A stretch of 64,000 bases of DNA, from assembly GCA_901472405.1 (NCBI GenBank), contig LR590463.1, positions 434,001 through 498,000 of the forward strand, in the 5' to 3' direction. The position numbers and the translations under genes were made by a program. The stretch's first letter is position 1. Every line of letters starts with the position of its first letter. Below, piece by piece: positions 1-12,276 of the stretch. Below the pieces are notes generated by a model that worked only from the letters and a program-made list of their open reading frames with translations, had not been told where the DNA came from and searched no databases. Source of the DNA: Serratia rubidaea (GTDB lineage: Bacteria > Pseudomonadota > Gammaproteobacteria > Enterobacterales > Enterobacteriaceae).

Positions 1-30
1 GCGCCTGGGGACATAGTAGGCCGTAATGCC

Positions 31-1002
31 TTAAAACTCGCGCTGCACCGCCAGGTGCGCCAGTCCTTCCAGTGCGGTGCGGTATTCTGACGGCGGCAGG
101 GCCTCCAGCGCGCTGATGGCCTTGTCGGCTTCTTCTTCCGCCCGCTGGCGGGTATAGGTCAGCGAACCGCACTGTTCCATCGCCGCCAGCACCGGCTCCA
201 GCAGATGGCGGCCGTTGCCCTGTTCAATGGCGCCGCGGATCATGGCCGCCTGCTCCGGGTTGCCGTTATGCATGGCGTGCAGCAGCGGCAGCGTCGGTTT
301 ACCTTCATTCAGGTCATCGCCGGTGTTTTTACCCAGCGTGCTGCCGTCGGCGCTGTAATCCAGCAGATCGTCAATCAGCTGGAACGCGGTGCCGAGATAG
401 CGGCCATAATCCTGCAGCGCCTGTTCCTGCTCCGGCGTGGCGCCGGACAAGATGGCGGAAGATTGCGCAGCGGCTTCAAACAGGCGCGCCGTCTTGCTGT
501 AGATCACCCGCATATAGCTCTCTTCGCTGATATCCGGATCGTTGACGTTCATCAGCTGCAGCACTTCGCCTTCGGCGATCACGTTGACCGCTTCCGACAT
601 CAGCGCCAGCACGCGCAGTGATTCCAGGCTGGTCATCATCTGGAAGGCGCGGGTATAAATGAAATCGCCGACCAGCACGCTGGCGGCATTGCCGAACGCG
701 GCGTTGGCGGTCGCCTTGCCGCGGCGCATATCGGATTCATCAACCACATCGTCATGCAGCAGGGTCGCGGTGTGGATAAACTCAATCAGCGCGGCGATGG
801 TAATGTGCTTGTCGCCTTCCGAATGCAGCGCCCGGGCTGCCAGGACGGCGATCATCGGCCGGATGCGCTTACCGCCACCGCTGATAATGTAATAGCCAAG
901 CTGATTGATGAGCGTGACTTCGGAATTCAACTGTTCGAGAATTGTTGCATTCACTGCCGCCATATCTTGCGCGGTTAACTCAATAATTTGATCTAGGTTC
1001 AT
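31..1002 (-). CDS. ispB: Octaprenyl diphosphate synthase
   Basis: Makes the C40 octaprenyl diphosphate side chain of ubiquinone and menaquinone by condensing isopentenyl diphosphate onto an allylic primer; cytosolic, all-alpha trans-prenyltransferase fold. The 323-residue protein has both Asp-rich metal-binding motifs, DDVVD at residues 84-88 and DDLLD at 211-215, and the GGGKRIRP substrate loop at 42-49. I chose the ATG at 1002 (MNLDQII), which matches the E. coli start; an in-frame ATG at 1053 would add 17 unconserved residues. It is divergent from rplU, as in E. coli, but the sfsB gene that separates them in E. coli is absent. The reading frame is intact. Confidence 0.96.
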   Translation of the reverse strand: MNLDQIIELTAQDMAAVNATILEQLNSEVTLINQLGYYIISGGGKRIRPMIAVLAARALHSEGDKHITIAALIEFIHTATLLHDDVVDESDMRRGKATANAAFGNAASVLVGDFIYTRAFQMMTSLESLRVLALMSEAVNVIAEGEVLQLMNVNDPDISEESYMRVIYSKTARLFEAAAQSSAILSGATPEQEQALQDYGRYLGTAFQLIDDLLDYSADGSTLGKNTGDDLNEGKPTLPLLHAMHNGNPEQAAMIRGAIEQGNGRHLLEPVLAAMEQCGSLTYTRQRAEEEADKAISALEALPPSEYRTALEGLAHLAVQREF

Positions 1003-1170
1003 TGTATTGTTTTCAGCTGTGTTTCTCTTCACCGCGATGAGAACGCTGCTCACATCGGTACATGGCGGTAACTGTGCCTATGATTGTACTTGAAAAACGG
1101 CGTAGATAAACGCCACGAAAGAAACTGTGCTTTTTTTCTTCTTTTTTCTACTTCAGTCGAGATTCTGCTC

Positions 1171-1199
1171 TTGTCATGTGCTGTATTTTTGCGTAGAAT
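1171..1199 (+). promoter_or_regulatory. Sigma70 promoter for rplU-rpmA
   Basis: TTGTCA (1171-1176) and TAGAAT (1194-1199) are separated by 17 bp, and a GC-rich discriminator (CGCGCCC) follows the -10. That discriminator is typical of stringently controlled ribosomal-protein promoters. It sits about 70 bp upstream of rplU. Inferred from consensus only. Confidence 0.55.
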
Positions 1200-1240
1200 T
1201 CGCGCCCTATTGTGAATATTTATAGCGCGCTCTGTACTAA

Positions 1241-1582
<342 letters not shown>

Positions 1583-1587
1583 GTTAG

Positions 1588-1857
<270 letters not shown>

Positions 1858-1884
1858 TTTTTCGAGCCTTAATAAATAGATGTA

Positions 1885-1916
1885 AGCCCTGCAATTCGTT
1901 GCGGGGCTTTTTACAT
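1885..1916 (+). terminator. Rho-independent terminator after rpmA
   Basis: The stem AGCCCTGC pairs with GCGGGGCT (one G-T pair) around an AATTCGTT loop and is followed by TTTTT. It separates rplU-rpmA from the yhbE gene. Confidence 0.8.
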
Positions 1917-1976
1917 TTATAGCCAACCCATTTTACACCTTGGCTATTCGGGAACGACAGCGCGGGCAGATGACGC

Positions 1977-4135
<2,159 letters not shown>

Positions 4136-4149
4136 GCATCGCATCACAA

Positions 4150-4176
4150 GGCCCCGCAGCGCGGGGCTTTTTTTTT
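4150..4176 (+). terminator. Rho-independent terminator after obgE
   Basis: GCCCCGC-AGC-GCGGGGC stem-loop followed by nine T residues. It lies between the convergent obgE and pmrB genes and could serve obgE. Confidence 0.88.
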
Positions 4177-4185
4177 GCCTGTGGG

Positions 4186-5250
4186 TTACGGCTGCAGCGG
4201 GTTGACCGGTAGCCAGCAGCAGGCGTTAAGGCCGCTGGCGTCATGGCGGTTTTCCAGCGCCAGACGTCCCTGGTGCAGTTGGATAATGCGGATGACGATG
4301 TTCAGCCCCAGCCCGCTGCCGCCATAGCGCTGGTCCATTCTTCTGAAGGCCTGGGTCAGCTCGCCGGCCATCTCCGGCTTAATACCCGGCCCCTCATCGA
4401 TGACCTGCAGCTGATGGCCGCCGTTTTGCGCGCCGAGGCGGATGAGGATAGCGCTGCCCGGCGGGCCGTAGCGGTGGGCATTCTCCACCAGATTACGCAG
4501 CAGCAGGCGCAGTAACACCGGATCGCCATGGGTGACGGCCTCGGCCGGCAGTTGCCACGCCAGCCGTTGATTGCGCCGTTGTGCCAGCTCTTCCAGCTCT
4601 TCGCGCAGCGGCGTGATGACGTCCGCCACCCAGTCGAAACGTTGATAGTGGCCACCGGCAAAATTCTGCCCGGCGCGTGACAGCATCAGCAACTGCTCGA
4701 CGGTATGCATCAGCTGGTCGATGCGCGCAATCAGCGGCGTGCTTTCCCGTACTCCCTGTTGCTCCATCAGTTCCAGATGCAGCCGGATACCGGCCAGCGG
4801 GGTACGCAGCTCGTGAGCGGCGTCGGCGGTAAACAGCCGCTCCTGCTGAATGGTGCTATCGAGCCGCGAGAACAGCTGATTGAGCGCGGTGGTGACCGCC
4901 ACCACTTCCCGGCTGTCGTTGCTGACCGGCAGCGGCGACAGATTATCGGCGGAACGTTTCTCCAGCCGGTTTTGCAGCTGGTTAAGCGGGCGGATGATCC
5001 AGCTGATGGCCCAGAACGAAGCGATCAGCGTGACCATCATCATAATCAGCGACGGCGCCAGCAGGGAGGCGATCGCTTCGGCGATTTCGCCGTCGACTTT
5101 TTCGGTACGCACCTGGGCCGACAGGGTTTCATCCACCAGAAAGCCGATCTGTTCCCGGCTTTCATGCCATAGCCACAGCGCGCTGATCAACTGGGTGACC
5201 AGCAGAATCAGCGCCAGCATCAGCAGCAGGCGGCGGCGCATGCTGATCAT
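4186..5250 (-). CDS. pmrB: PmrB/BasS-type sensor histidine kinase
   Basis: Sensor of a two-component pair that, in the PmrAB family, responds to Fe3+/Al3+ and mild acid and controls lipid A modification and polymyxin resistance. The 354-residue protein has two TM segments (about 8-27 and 65-86). The short periplasmic loop between them carries two ExxE motifs (ESRE 30-33, EIAE 55-58), the type of motif that binds Fe3+ in Salmonella PmrB. Then come HAMP, the H-box AAHELRTPL with His146, the N-box NLVENAHRYG, and the G-boxes DEGPGIKPE and GSGLGL. The ATG overlaps the pmrA stop by 4 bp. The family is clear; the exact orthology to PmrB is a sequence judgement. Confidence 0.85.
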   Translation of the reverse strand: MISMRRRLLLMLALILLVTQLISALWLWHESREQIGFLVDETLSAQVRTEKVDGEIAEAIASLLAPSLIMMMVTLIASFWAISWIIRPLNQLQNRLEKRSADNLSPLPVSNDSREVVAVTTALNQLFSRLDSTIQQERLFTADAAHELRTPLAGIRLHLELMEQQGVRESTPLIARIDQLMHTVEQLLMLSRAGQNFAGGHYQRFDWVADVITPLREELEELAQRRNQRLAWQLPAEAVTHGDPVLLRLLLRNLVENAHRYGPPGSAILIRLGAQNGGHQLQVIDEGPGIKPEMAGELTQAFRRMDQRYGGSGLGLNIVIRIIQLHQGRLALENRHDASGLNACCWLPVNPLQP

Positions 5251-5909
5251 GGCAGCGGCTCCAGGCGGTAGCCGATGCCGCGCACCGTGCGGATGCGGTC
5301 TTTGCCCAGCTTGCGGCGCAGATTATGGACGTGTACTTCGAGGGTATTGGAGCCGAGGTCGTCGTTCCAGGCGTATAAATCCTGCTGCAGCAGCTCGCGG
5401 TTGACCGTCTGGCCGGCGCGCATGATCAGCCGCGATAAAATGGCGAACTCCTTCGGCGTAACGTCGACGGGCTGCTGTTGCAGGTAAACCTGCTGGCTGG
5501 AGAGATTGAGCGTTAGATCGTCTTGCTGCAGCAGGTTGTCGCTGTGGCCCTGGTAGCGACGTATCAGCGCCCTGACGCGCGCCTGCAGCTCAACCAGCGC
5601 GAAGGGCTTCACCAGGTAATCATCGGCGCCGGCGTCCAGTCCGTCGACGCGGTCTTCCAATGCGTCGCGGGCGGTGAGAATCAATACCGGCAAATCGATC
5701 TGCCGGCGTCGCCACTGCCGCAGCAGGGCGCCGCCGTCAACGTCGGGCAGGCCGAGATCGAGAATAACCATGCTGTACTGGCTGGTGTCGATCAGCGCAT
5801 TGGCCTGCGCCGCCGTCAGCGCGCAGTCGCAGGCGTAGCCCTCGGCGGCCAGCGCCATGGCCAGCCCCTGTTGCAACAGCTCATCGTCTTCGACAATCAA
5901 TAGCTTCAC
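5247..5909 (-). CDS. pmrA: PmrA/BasR-type OmpR-family response regulator
   Basis: Response regulator of 220 residues. The receiver has the acidic pocket VEDDE at 6-10, phospho-acceptor Asp51 in ILDLGLPDVDG, and the conserved Lys in DDYLVKPFA. A C-terminal OmpR/PhoB winged helix follows, with NTLEVHVHNLRRKLG as recognition helix and IRTVRGIGYRLEP at the end. It closely resembles PmrA of E. coli and Salmonella. It forms a two-gene operon with pmrB. The location between dacB and obgE differs from E. coli, where the pair is linked to eptA. Confidence 0.88.
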   Translation of the reverse strand: MKLLIVEDDELLQQGLAMALAAEGYACDCALTAAQANALIDTSQYSMVILDLGLPDVDGGALLRQWRRRQIDLPVLILTARDALEDRVDGLDAGADDYLVKPFALVELQARVRALIRRYQGHSDNLLQQDDLTLNLSSQQVYLQQQPVDVTPKEFAILSRLIMRAGQTVNRELLQQDLYAWNDDLGSNTLEVHVHNLRRKLGKDRIRTVRGIGYRLEPLP

Positions 5910-5934
5910 GTCGGGGCTCCCATGGGGTGGTTAC

Positions 5935-7367
5935 TCAGTTATTTTGATAAATATCCCGGTATAGCCGGCTTTCGAAACGCACCAGCGGGATCCGGCGCTG
6001 GCGCTGATCTTCCGGCGGTACGGCGTAACCCGACAGATACTGCACAAACGCCATGCGCTGACCGCTGGCGGTGGTGATAAAGCCTGCCAGATTATAGACC
6101 CCCTGCAGCGCGCCGGTTTTCGCCGAGACTTTACCGTCCACGCCGGCCTCATGCAGGCCGCCGCGGTAGCGCAGCGTGCCGTCGTAGCCGGCCAGCGGCA
6201 GCATTGAAATAAAGTCCAATTCGTTGTCATGCTGGGCGATATATTGCAGCGCCTGCATCATGGTCGCCGGCGCCAGCAGGTTATGGCGCGACAGGCCGGA
6301 GCCGTCCACCACGATGCTGTTGCCCAGATCGACCCCGGCTTTCTGGCGCAGCACCTGACGTACCGCGTCGGCGCCGGCGCGCCAGGTGCCCGGCACGCCG
6401 AAGCGTTCGTGGCCGATGGTGCGGAATACGGTATCGGCGATCATATTGTCAGATTTTTTCAGCATCACCTTCAGCAGGTCGTGCAGCGGCGCCGACTGGG
6501 TGCGGGCAATCACCGTGCCGTTCATGCCCGGCTGGGTCTGACGCTTCAGATGGCCGTCAATCTGGATGCCGGCCTGAGTCAGCTCATCTTTCAGAATGGC
6601 GCCGGCATAGCTGGCCCCGTCCTGAATGGCGAACGCCAGCGGCAGCGGATCGCTGCGCTGCGTCAGGCAGCCGGTCAGGGTAAAGCGGTTCAGTTCACCC
6701 GGCACCACGTCCAGCTCGCAGTATTGGGCGTCCGGCGAGCCTTTGGCCAGCGTACGCACCTGGCTGAACATATTGACTGGGTAATAGGAGGCGACGCGGA
6801 TAAAGGCGATATCGCCCGGTTTGGCCGCGCTGTACAGCGATACCGAGAAGCAGTTGCGGTCGACAATCGCCGCCGCCGGCGGGGCGCTGAAGCACTGCGT
6901 CATATCGTTCCACGGCCAGCCGGGCGCCTTGTCATGGCTGGCGAATACCGAAGTATCGACCAGCACGTCGCCGCTGATTTGTCTGACGCCCTGCTTTTTC
7001 AGCTCGGCGACCATATTGCGCAGGTTCTGGCGCTTAAAGGTCGGGTCGCCGCCGAAGCGGGCGATCAGATTGCCGCGCAGCACGCCATCGTCAATCTTGC
7101 CCTGGCTTTCCAGCGTGGTGGTAAAGCGGTAGTCAGGGCCGAGCTGCAGCAGGGCCGCCAGCGCGGTCAACACCTTCTGGGTACTGGCGGGCAGCGCCAT
7201 CTGCTGCGAGTGGTAATCAATCGTCGGCGTGCTGGCGCCGATTTTTTGAACCATCAGGGCAAGGTTGGCTCCATCAGGCAAATATTGTGTGTAATCTTCA
7301 ACCGGGCGGCGTTGGCATTCAAAACAAATGCGCACGCCAATGCACTGACAATTCGTGAAAAACGCAT
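5935..7367 (-). CDS. dacB: D-alanyl-D-alanine carboxypeptidase/endopeptidase PBP4 (one-base deletion near 7305)
   Basis: Periplasmic class C penicillin-binding protein that trims and cleaves peptidoglycan cross-links. A signal peptide (MRFSRIVSALACAFVLNANA) is encoded from the ATG at 7367, but the frame shifts in the C-run near 7302-7308. Restoring one C gives ANAAPVEDYTQYLPDG and 477 residues, as in E. coli. Catalytic motifs are SXXK (STQK, Ser62/Lys65), SDN (KKSDN) and KTG (SAKTGAL). An alternative ATG at 7335 yields a nonsense N-terminus and was rejected. The gene is convergent with nothing; it precedes pmrA with a 25-bp gap. Confidence 0.92.
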
Positions 7368-7546
7368 AATCTCTGGCTAACTGCTGGGTAACGTGCCGTC
7401 ATACTACGGCGCATTCAGGGAAAAAGTAAACGATGACCCTTAAGGAACTCTACGCTAAAATGCGTATCAAAATGCAAAATCGATCCTGACTTGGAAGAAT
7501 TTTCCGGGTTAGGGTTCTTTTGTTTGTCGCCTGGAGGCGGCTGGCG

Positions 7547-7591
7547 ATAGCCATCCGTGTTTTCATACGAATACGTCAGGATGACGGCTAT
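7547..7591 (+). promoter_or_regulatory. Structured leader upstream of greA
   Basis: The 256-bp dacB-greA divergent region ends in a hairpin: ATAGCC plus ATCC pairs with GGAT (three-base bulge) plus GGCTAT, around a 22-nt loop, ending 32 bp before the greA ATG. In E. coli the greA leader yields the small RNA GraL. Whether this leader does so is not shown by the sequence. Confidence 0.35.
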
Positions 7592-7623
7592 TTGAACAGG
7601 AAAGATTTAGAGGTAGTGAAATT

Positions 7624-8101
7624 ATGCAACAGATTCCGATGACCCTGTTTGGCGCAGAGAAATTGCGCGAAGAACTGGAATATTTGAAAAGCGTCCGCCG
7701 TCCGAAAATCATTGCGGACATCGCGGAAGCGCGTGAACACGGCGATCTGAAAGAAAACGCGGAGTACCATGCGGCGCGCGAGCAGCAGGGGTTCTGCGAA
7801 GGACGAATTCAGGAAATTGAAGCCAAGCTGTCGAACGCGCAGGTGATCGACGTCACCAAAATGCCGAATAACGGCCGGGTGATTTTCGGCGCGACGGTAT
7901 CGGTGATGAACCTGGATACCGAAGACGAAGTGACCTACCGCATCGTGGGTGACGACGAGGCCGACTTCAAGAAAAATCTGATTTCGGTAAACTCCCCGAT
8001 GGCGCCGTGGTTTAATCGGTAAAGAACAAGACGACGTGGTGGTGATTAAAACGCCGGGCGGCGATGTGGAATACGAAATCCTGAAGGTGGAATACCTCTG
8101 A
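7624..8101 (+). CDS. greA: Transcript cleavage factor GreA (one-base insertion near 8005)
   Basis: Rescues backtracked RNA polymerase by stimulating cleavage of the 3' RNA end through its secondary channel. The N-terminal coiled coil contains the tip acidic residues in [19 protein letters not shown]. The C-terminal FKBP-like domain is reached only by removing one C from GGCGCCGTGG at 8001-8010; that yields [15 protein letters not shown] and the normal end ILKVEYL, 158 residues in all, as in E. coli. The uncorrected frame would stop at 8022 after PWFNR. The insertion is probably a sequencing artefact. Confidence 0.93.
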
Positions 8102-8147
8102 TCGGCCGCGGTTGTTCAGAAGTTAAGCAGGGTTTTGTAAAGAAAGG

Positions 8148-8172
8148 AAAAAGGCCGCGTGGCGGCCTTTTA
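8148..8172. terminator. Bidirectional terminator between greA and yhbY
   Basis: Perfect stem AAGGCCGC-GTG-GCGGCCTT flanked by A-rich sequence on the left and TTTT on the right. It can therefore end both the greA transcript (+) and the convergent yhbY transcript (-). Confidence 0.8.
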
Positions 8173-8215
8173 TCAGGTGCAGGTGCATGGCACCTTTTCG
8201 TTAAAGTGACGACAC

Positions 8216-8509
8216 TTAACGCGGTAGACTGATCTTGCGCTCTTCAGAAGGGCGGTAAAGAATAAGGGTATTACCGATAATCTGTACGTTGCAGGCTTTT
8301 GTTTCACGCACGATGGCGTCAGCGATCAAAGCTTTGGTTTCGCGATCTTCCGTCGCGATTTTCACTTTGATCAGCTCATGATGCGTCAGCGCCTGCTCAA
8401 TTTCAGCCAGCACCCCTTCGGTGAGACCGTTATTGCCCAGCATCACGACCGGTTTTAACGGATGCGCCAGGCCTTTCAGGTGCTGTTTTTGTTTATTATT
8501 CAGATTCAT
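8216..8509 (-). CDS. yhbY: CRM-domain ribosome assembly factor YhbY
   Basis: 97-residue RNA-binding protein of the CRS1-YhbY (CRM) family, which associates with pre-50S particles. The conserved GxxG loop is in LGNNGLTEGV, and the fold ends ILYRPSEERKISLPR. It is transcribed opposite to the neighbouring rlmE-ftsH genes, as in E. coli. The frame is intact. Confidence 0.95.
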   Translation of the reverse strand: MNLNNKQKQHLKGLAHPLKPVVMLGNNGLTEGVLAEIEQALTHHELIKVKIATEDRETKALIADAIVRETKACNVQIIGNTLILYRPSEERKISLPR

Positions 8510-8650
8510 TGTCTTTTTTGCTTAAGTTGGGATTGAAAACGGTACATTCTACCGCCATCTCATGGGTATCACCAAATCGGTCTTGCACCGTGATGGCAAT
8601 ATGAGCAGCGAACTTGGCATAAGTCTCTTTTTAGGATAGTTGGAAACTCG

Positions 8651-9280
8651 ATGACAGGTAAAAAGCGTTCGGCCAGTTCTAGCCGCTGGCTTCAGGAACA
8701 CTTTAGCGACAAATATGTGCAGCAGGCGCAGAAAAAAGGGCTGCGCTCGCGCGCCTGGTTTAAACTGGATGAAATACAGCAGAGCGACAAGCTGTTTAAA
8801 CCGGGTATGACGGTGGTTGATTTGGGGGCGGCGCCAGGCGGCTGGTCGCAGTATGTCGTTACCCAGATCGGCGGTTCTGGGCGAATTATCGCCTGTGATA
8901 TTTTACCGATGGATCCTATCGTCGGCGTCGATTTCCTCCAGGGAGATTTTCGTGATGAACTGGTGCTGAAGGCGCTGCTGGATCGCGTAGGTGAAAAGAA
9001 GGTTCAGGTGGTCATGTCCGATATGGCCCCGAATATGAGTGGCAACCCGGCGGTCGATATTCCAAGATCGATGTATCTGGTGGAATTAGCACTGGAAATG
9101 TGTCGTGATGTCCTCGCACCAGGCGGAAGTTTCCTGGTGAAGGTGTTCCAGGGAGATGGCTTTGACGAGTACCTACGGGAAATTCGCTCCCTGTTTACGA
9201 AGGTTAAGATTCGTAAGCCAGACGCTTCGCGCGCTCGTTCGCGTGAAGTGTACATTGTAGCGACAGGGCGCAAACTGTAG
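8651..9280 (+). CDS. rlmE: 23S rRNA 2'-O-ribose U2552 methyltransferase
   Basis: Methylates U2552 in the A-loop of 23S rRNA in the 50S particle (RrmJ/FtsJ). The SAM-binding motif is [13 protein letters not shown] at residues 57-69. The catalytic Lys38 lies in AWFKLDEI, the Asp in [10 protein letters not shown] and the second Lys in [10 protein letters not shown]. 209 residues, the E. coli length. It precedes ftsH by about 50 bp, the conserved heat-shock gene pair. The frame is intact. Confidence 0.96.
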   Translation: MTGKKRSASSSRWLQEHFSDKYVQQAQKKGLRSRAWFKLDEIQQSDKLFKPGMTVVDLGAAPGGWSQYVVTQIGGSGRIIACDILPMDPIVGVDFLQGDFRDELVLKALLDRVGEKKVQVVMSDMAPNMSGNPAVDIPRSMYLVELALEMCRDVLAPGGSFLVKVFQGDGFDEYLREIRSLFTKVKIRKPDASRARSREVYIVATGRKL

Positions 9281-9327
9281 TACCCTAACGCTGTTTGTTA
9301 ACACAGTTGTAATATGAGGTTAATCCC

Positions 9328-11269
9328 TTGAGTGACATGGCGAAAAACCTAATTCTCTGGCTGGTCATCGCAGTTGTGCTGATGTCCGTATTCCAGAGCT
9401 TTGGGCCAGCGAGTCGAATGGCCGTAGGGTGGATTACTCTACCTTCATGTCCGAACTGACCCAGGATCAGGTTCGCGAAGCGCGAATTAACGGACGTGAG
9501 ATCAACGTTACCAAGAAAGATAGTAACCGATACACGACTTATATCCCCGTCAACGATCCCAAGCTGTTGGATACGTTACTGACGAAGAATGTGAAAGTTG
9601 TCGGTGAACCGCCGGAAGAGCCGAGTTTGCTGGCTTCTATCTTTATTTCATGGTTCCCGATGCTGTTGCTGATCGGGGTCTGGATCTTCTTTATGCGGCA
9701 AATGCAGGGCGGCGGCGGTAAGGGCGCGATGTCCTTCGGCAAGAGCAAGGCCCGTATGCTGACTGAAGATCAGATCAAAACCACCTTTGCCGATGTCGCC
9801 GGCTGCGACGAAGCAAAAGAAGAAGTAAGCGAACTGGTTGAATACCTGCGCGAACCGAGCCGTTTCCAGAAGCTGGGCGGCAAGATTCCGAAAGGCGTGC
9901 TGATGGTTGGCCCGCCGGGTACCGGTAAAACGTTGCTGGCGAAAGCCATCGCCGGCGAGGCGAAAGTGCCGTTCTTTACCATCTCCGGTTCCGACTTCGT
10001 GGAAATGTTTGTCGGCGTGGGCGCGTCCCGCGTACGTGATATGTTCGAGCAGGCGAAAAAAGCCGCACCGTGCATCATCTTTATCGATGAAATCGACGCC
10101 GTCGGCCGCCAGCGTGGCGCCGGTCTGGGCGGCGGTCACGATGAACGTGAGCAGACGCTGAACCAGATGCTGGTTGAGATGGACGGCTTTGAAGGCAACG
10201 AAGGCATCATCGTCATCGCGGCGACCAACCGTCCGGACGTGCTTGACCCTGCGCTGCTGCGTCCGGGCCGTTTCGACCGCCAGGTGGTGGTTGGTCTGGC
10301 CGGATGTGCGTGGTCGTGAGCAGATTCTGAAGGTGCACATGCGCCGCGTCCCGCTGGCGGCGGATATCGACGCCTCCGTGATTGCGCGCGGTACGCCGGG
10401 CTTCTCCGGTGCGGATTCTGGCCAACCTGGTCAACGAAGCGGCGCTGTTTGCCGCCCGCGGCAACAAGCGTGTGGTGTCGATGGTTGAGTTCGAAAAGGC
10501 CAAAGACAAAATCATGATGGGTGCGGAACGTCGCTCCATGGTGATGACCGAAGCGCAGAAAGAGTCGACCGCGTACCACGAAGCCGGCCACGCCATTATC
10601 GGCCGTCTGGTGCCGGAGCACGATCCGGTGCACAAAGTGACGATTATTCCGCGCGGCCGTGCGCTCGGCGTGACCTTCTTCCTGCCTGAAGGCGATGCCA
10701 TCAGCGCCAGCCGTCAGAAGCTGGAGAGCCAAATCTCCACCCTGTACGGCGGTCGTCTGGCGGAAGAGATTATTTACGGTGCAGAGCACGTCTCTACCGG
10801 CGCATCGAACGACATTAAAGTGGCGACCTCCATCGCCCGCAACATGGTGACCCAATGGGGCTTCTCCGAGAAGCTGGGGCCGCTGCTGTACGCGGAAGAA
10901 GAGGGCGAAGTGTTCCTGGGCCGCTCCGTGGCCAAGGCGAAACACATGTCGGACGAAACGGCGCGCATTATCGACCAGGAAGTGAAATCCCTGATCGAAC
11001 GCAACTACGTGCGTGCCCGCACGCTGTTGATGGAAAACATGGACATCCTGCATTCAATGAAAGATGCCCTGATGAAGTATGAAACCATCGACGCGCCGCA
11101 GATTGACGATTTGATGAACCGCAAGGACGTCCGTCCGCCGGCAGGCTGGGACGATCCGAACAAAGGCAACAACTCCGACAACGGCGGCACCCCGAAAGCC
11201 CCGACGCCGGTTGATGAGCCGCGGACGCCGAATCCAGGCAATCCTCTGTCTGAACAGCTCGACAAGTAA
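9328..11269 (+). CDS. ftsH: ATP-dependent zinc metalloprotease FtsH (three apparent indels)
   Basis: Membrane-anchored AAA+ protease that degrades LpxC, sigma-32 and misassembled membrane proteins. N-terminal TM segment ([15 protein letters not shown]), periplasmic domain, second TM ([18 protein letters not shown]), Walker A GPPGTGKT (near 192), Walker [10 protein letters not shown], and the zinc motif HEAGH (near 414-418). GAGG at 9316-9319 is well spaced for a TTG start at 9328 (Met-Ser-Asp-Met-Ala-Lys); the ATG at 9337 gives the shorter form. One C is missing in GGGCCAGCG near 9405, and single bases are extra near 10299 (CTGGCCGG) and 10416 (GATTCTGG). Correction gives 646 residues. Essential, so these are not real lesions. 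Confidence 0.92.
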
Positions 11270-11291
11270 CATCGACTGTGTAATAACATCA

Positions 11292-11317
11292 AACCCCGGC
11301 ATGCCGGGGTTTTTTTT
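11292..11317 (+). terminator. Rho-independent terminator after ftsH
   Basis: AACCCCGGC-AT-GCCGGGGTT stem followed by T-rich sequence (eight T residues in total), about 20 bp beyond the ftsH stop. Confidence 0.88.
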
Positions 11318-11435
11318 CGCCCGTCATCTGCGGCGCGGCCGTATAATCGGCCACCGCCAGGCCGCCGTATCAGACGGCCCGGCCCTTTTGCCCGCCCGGC
11401 AGTGAATCAGCAACAGACAGTAAGGTGGAATCTTC

Positions 11436-12272
11436 ATGCAATTAACCGTGCGCGACATGACTTTCGATCTCTCCCATCCTCGGGTGATGGGTATCCTCAA
11501 CGTGACTCCGGATTCGTTCTCCGACGGAGGACGGCACAATTCGCTGAACGACGCCTTACTGCATGCCCACGCGCTGATTTCCGCCGGCGCCACCATGATC
11601 GACGTTGGCGGCGAGTCAACCCGTCCCGGTGCGGCGGAGGTGAGCGAGGAAGAGGAGATCGAGCGGGTGGTGCCGGTGGTGGAGGCCATCGCCCGGCGTT
11701 TTGAGGTCTTTATTTCCGTCGATACCTCCAAGCCTGGCGTAATCCGCGAGTCGGCCAGCGCCGGCGCGCACCTGATTAACGATGTGCGCTCTCTGCAGGA
11801 GCCTGGCGCGCTGGAGGCGGCGGCGGACAGCGGGCTGCCGGTATGCCTGATGCATATGCAGGGTGAGCCGCGCACCATGCAGCAGGCGCCGCATTATGAC
11901 GATCTGATGGGGGAGGTGAACGCCTTTTTCCAGCAGCATATTGCACGCTGTACTGCGGCGGGCATAGCAAAACAGAAATTGTTACTCGACCCGGGCTTCG
12001 GTTTCGGTAAGAATTTAGCGCATAATTATCAGCTTCTGGCCCGACTGTCGGAATTTCATCATTTCGGCCTGCCGCTGCTGGTCGGCATGTCGCGTAAATC
12101 GATGATTGGACAACTGCTGAACGTACCGCCGGAACAGCGGACGATCGGCAGCGTCGCCTGCGCGGTGATTGCCGCGATGCAGGGCGCGCAGATTGTCAGA
12201 GTGCATGATGTTAAAGAAACCGTCGAGGCGATGCGCGTCGTCGAGGCAACACTTTCAGCTAAGGGACAGTAG
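11436..12272 (+). CDS. folP: Dihydropteroate synthase
   Basis: Condenses p-aminobenzoate with hydroxymethyl-dihydropterin pyrophosphate in folate synthesis; the sulfonamide target. TIM barrel of 278 residues with the signature GILNVTPDSFSDGG (19-32) and the STRPGA phosphate loop near 62-67. The conserved DPGFGFGK and the C-terminal RVHDVKETVEAM are both present. AAGGTGGAA precedes the ATG. It is followed 4 bp later by glmM, as in E. coli. The frame is intact. Confidence 0.96.
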   Translation: MQLTVRDMTFDLSHPRVMGILNVTPDSFSDGGRHNSLNDALLHAHALISAGATMIDVGGESTRPGAAEVSEEEEIERVVPVVEAIARRFEVFISVDTSKPGVIRESASAGAHLINDVRSLQEPGALEAAADSGLPVCLMHMQGEPRTMQQAPHYDDLMGEVNAFFQQHIARCTAAGIAKQKLLLDPGFGFGKNLAHNYQLLARLSEFHHFGLPLLVGMSRKSMIGQLLNVPPEQRTIGSVACAVIAAMQGAQIVRVHDVKETVEAMRVVEATLSAKGQ

Positions 12273-12276
12273 AGAC

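Noticed and set aside
9328-11269. Programmed frameshifting in ftsH
   Set aside because: Three shifts of mixed direction occur without slippery heptamers and within conserved domains, and similar lesions occur in many neighbouring genes. Sequencing error explains all.
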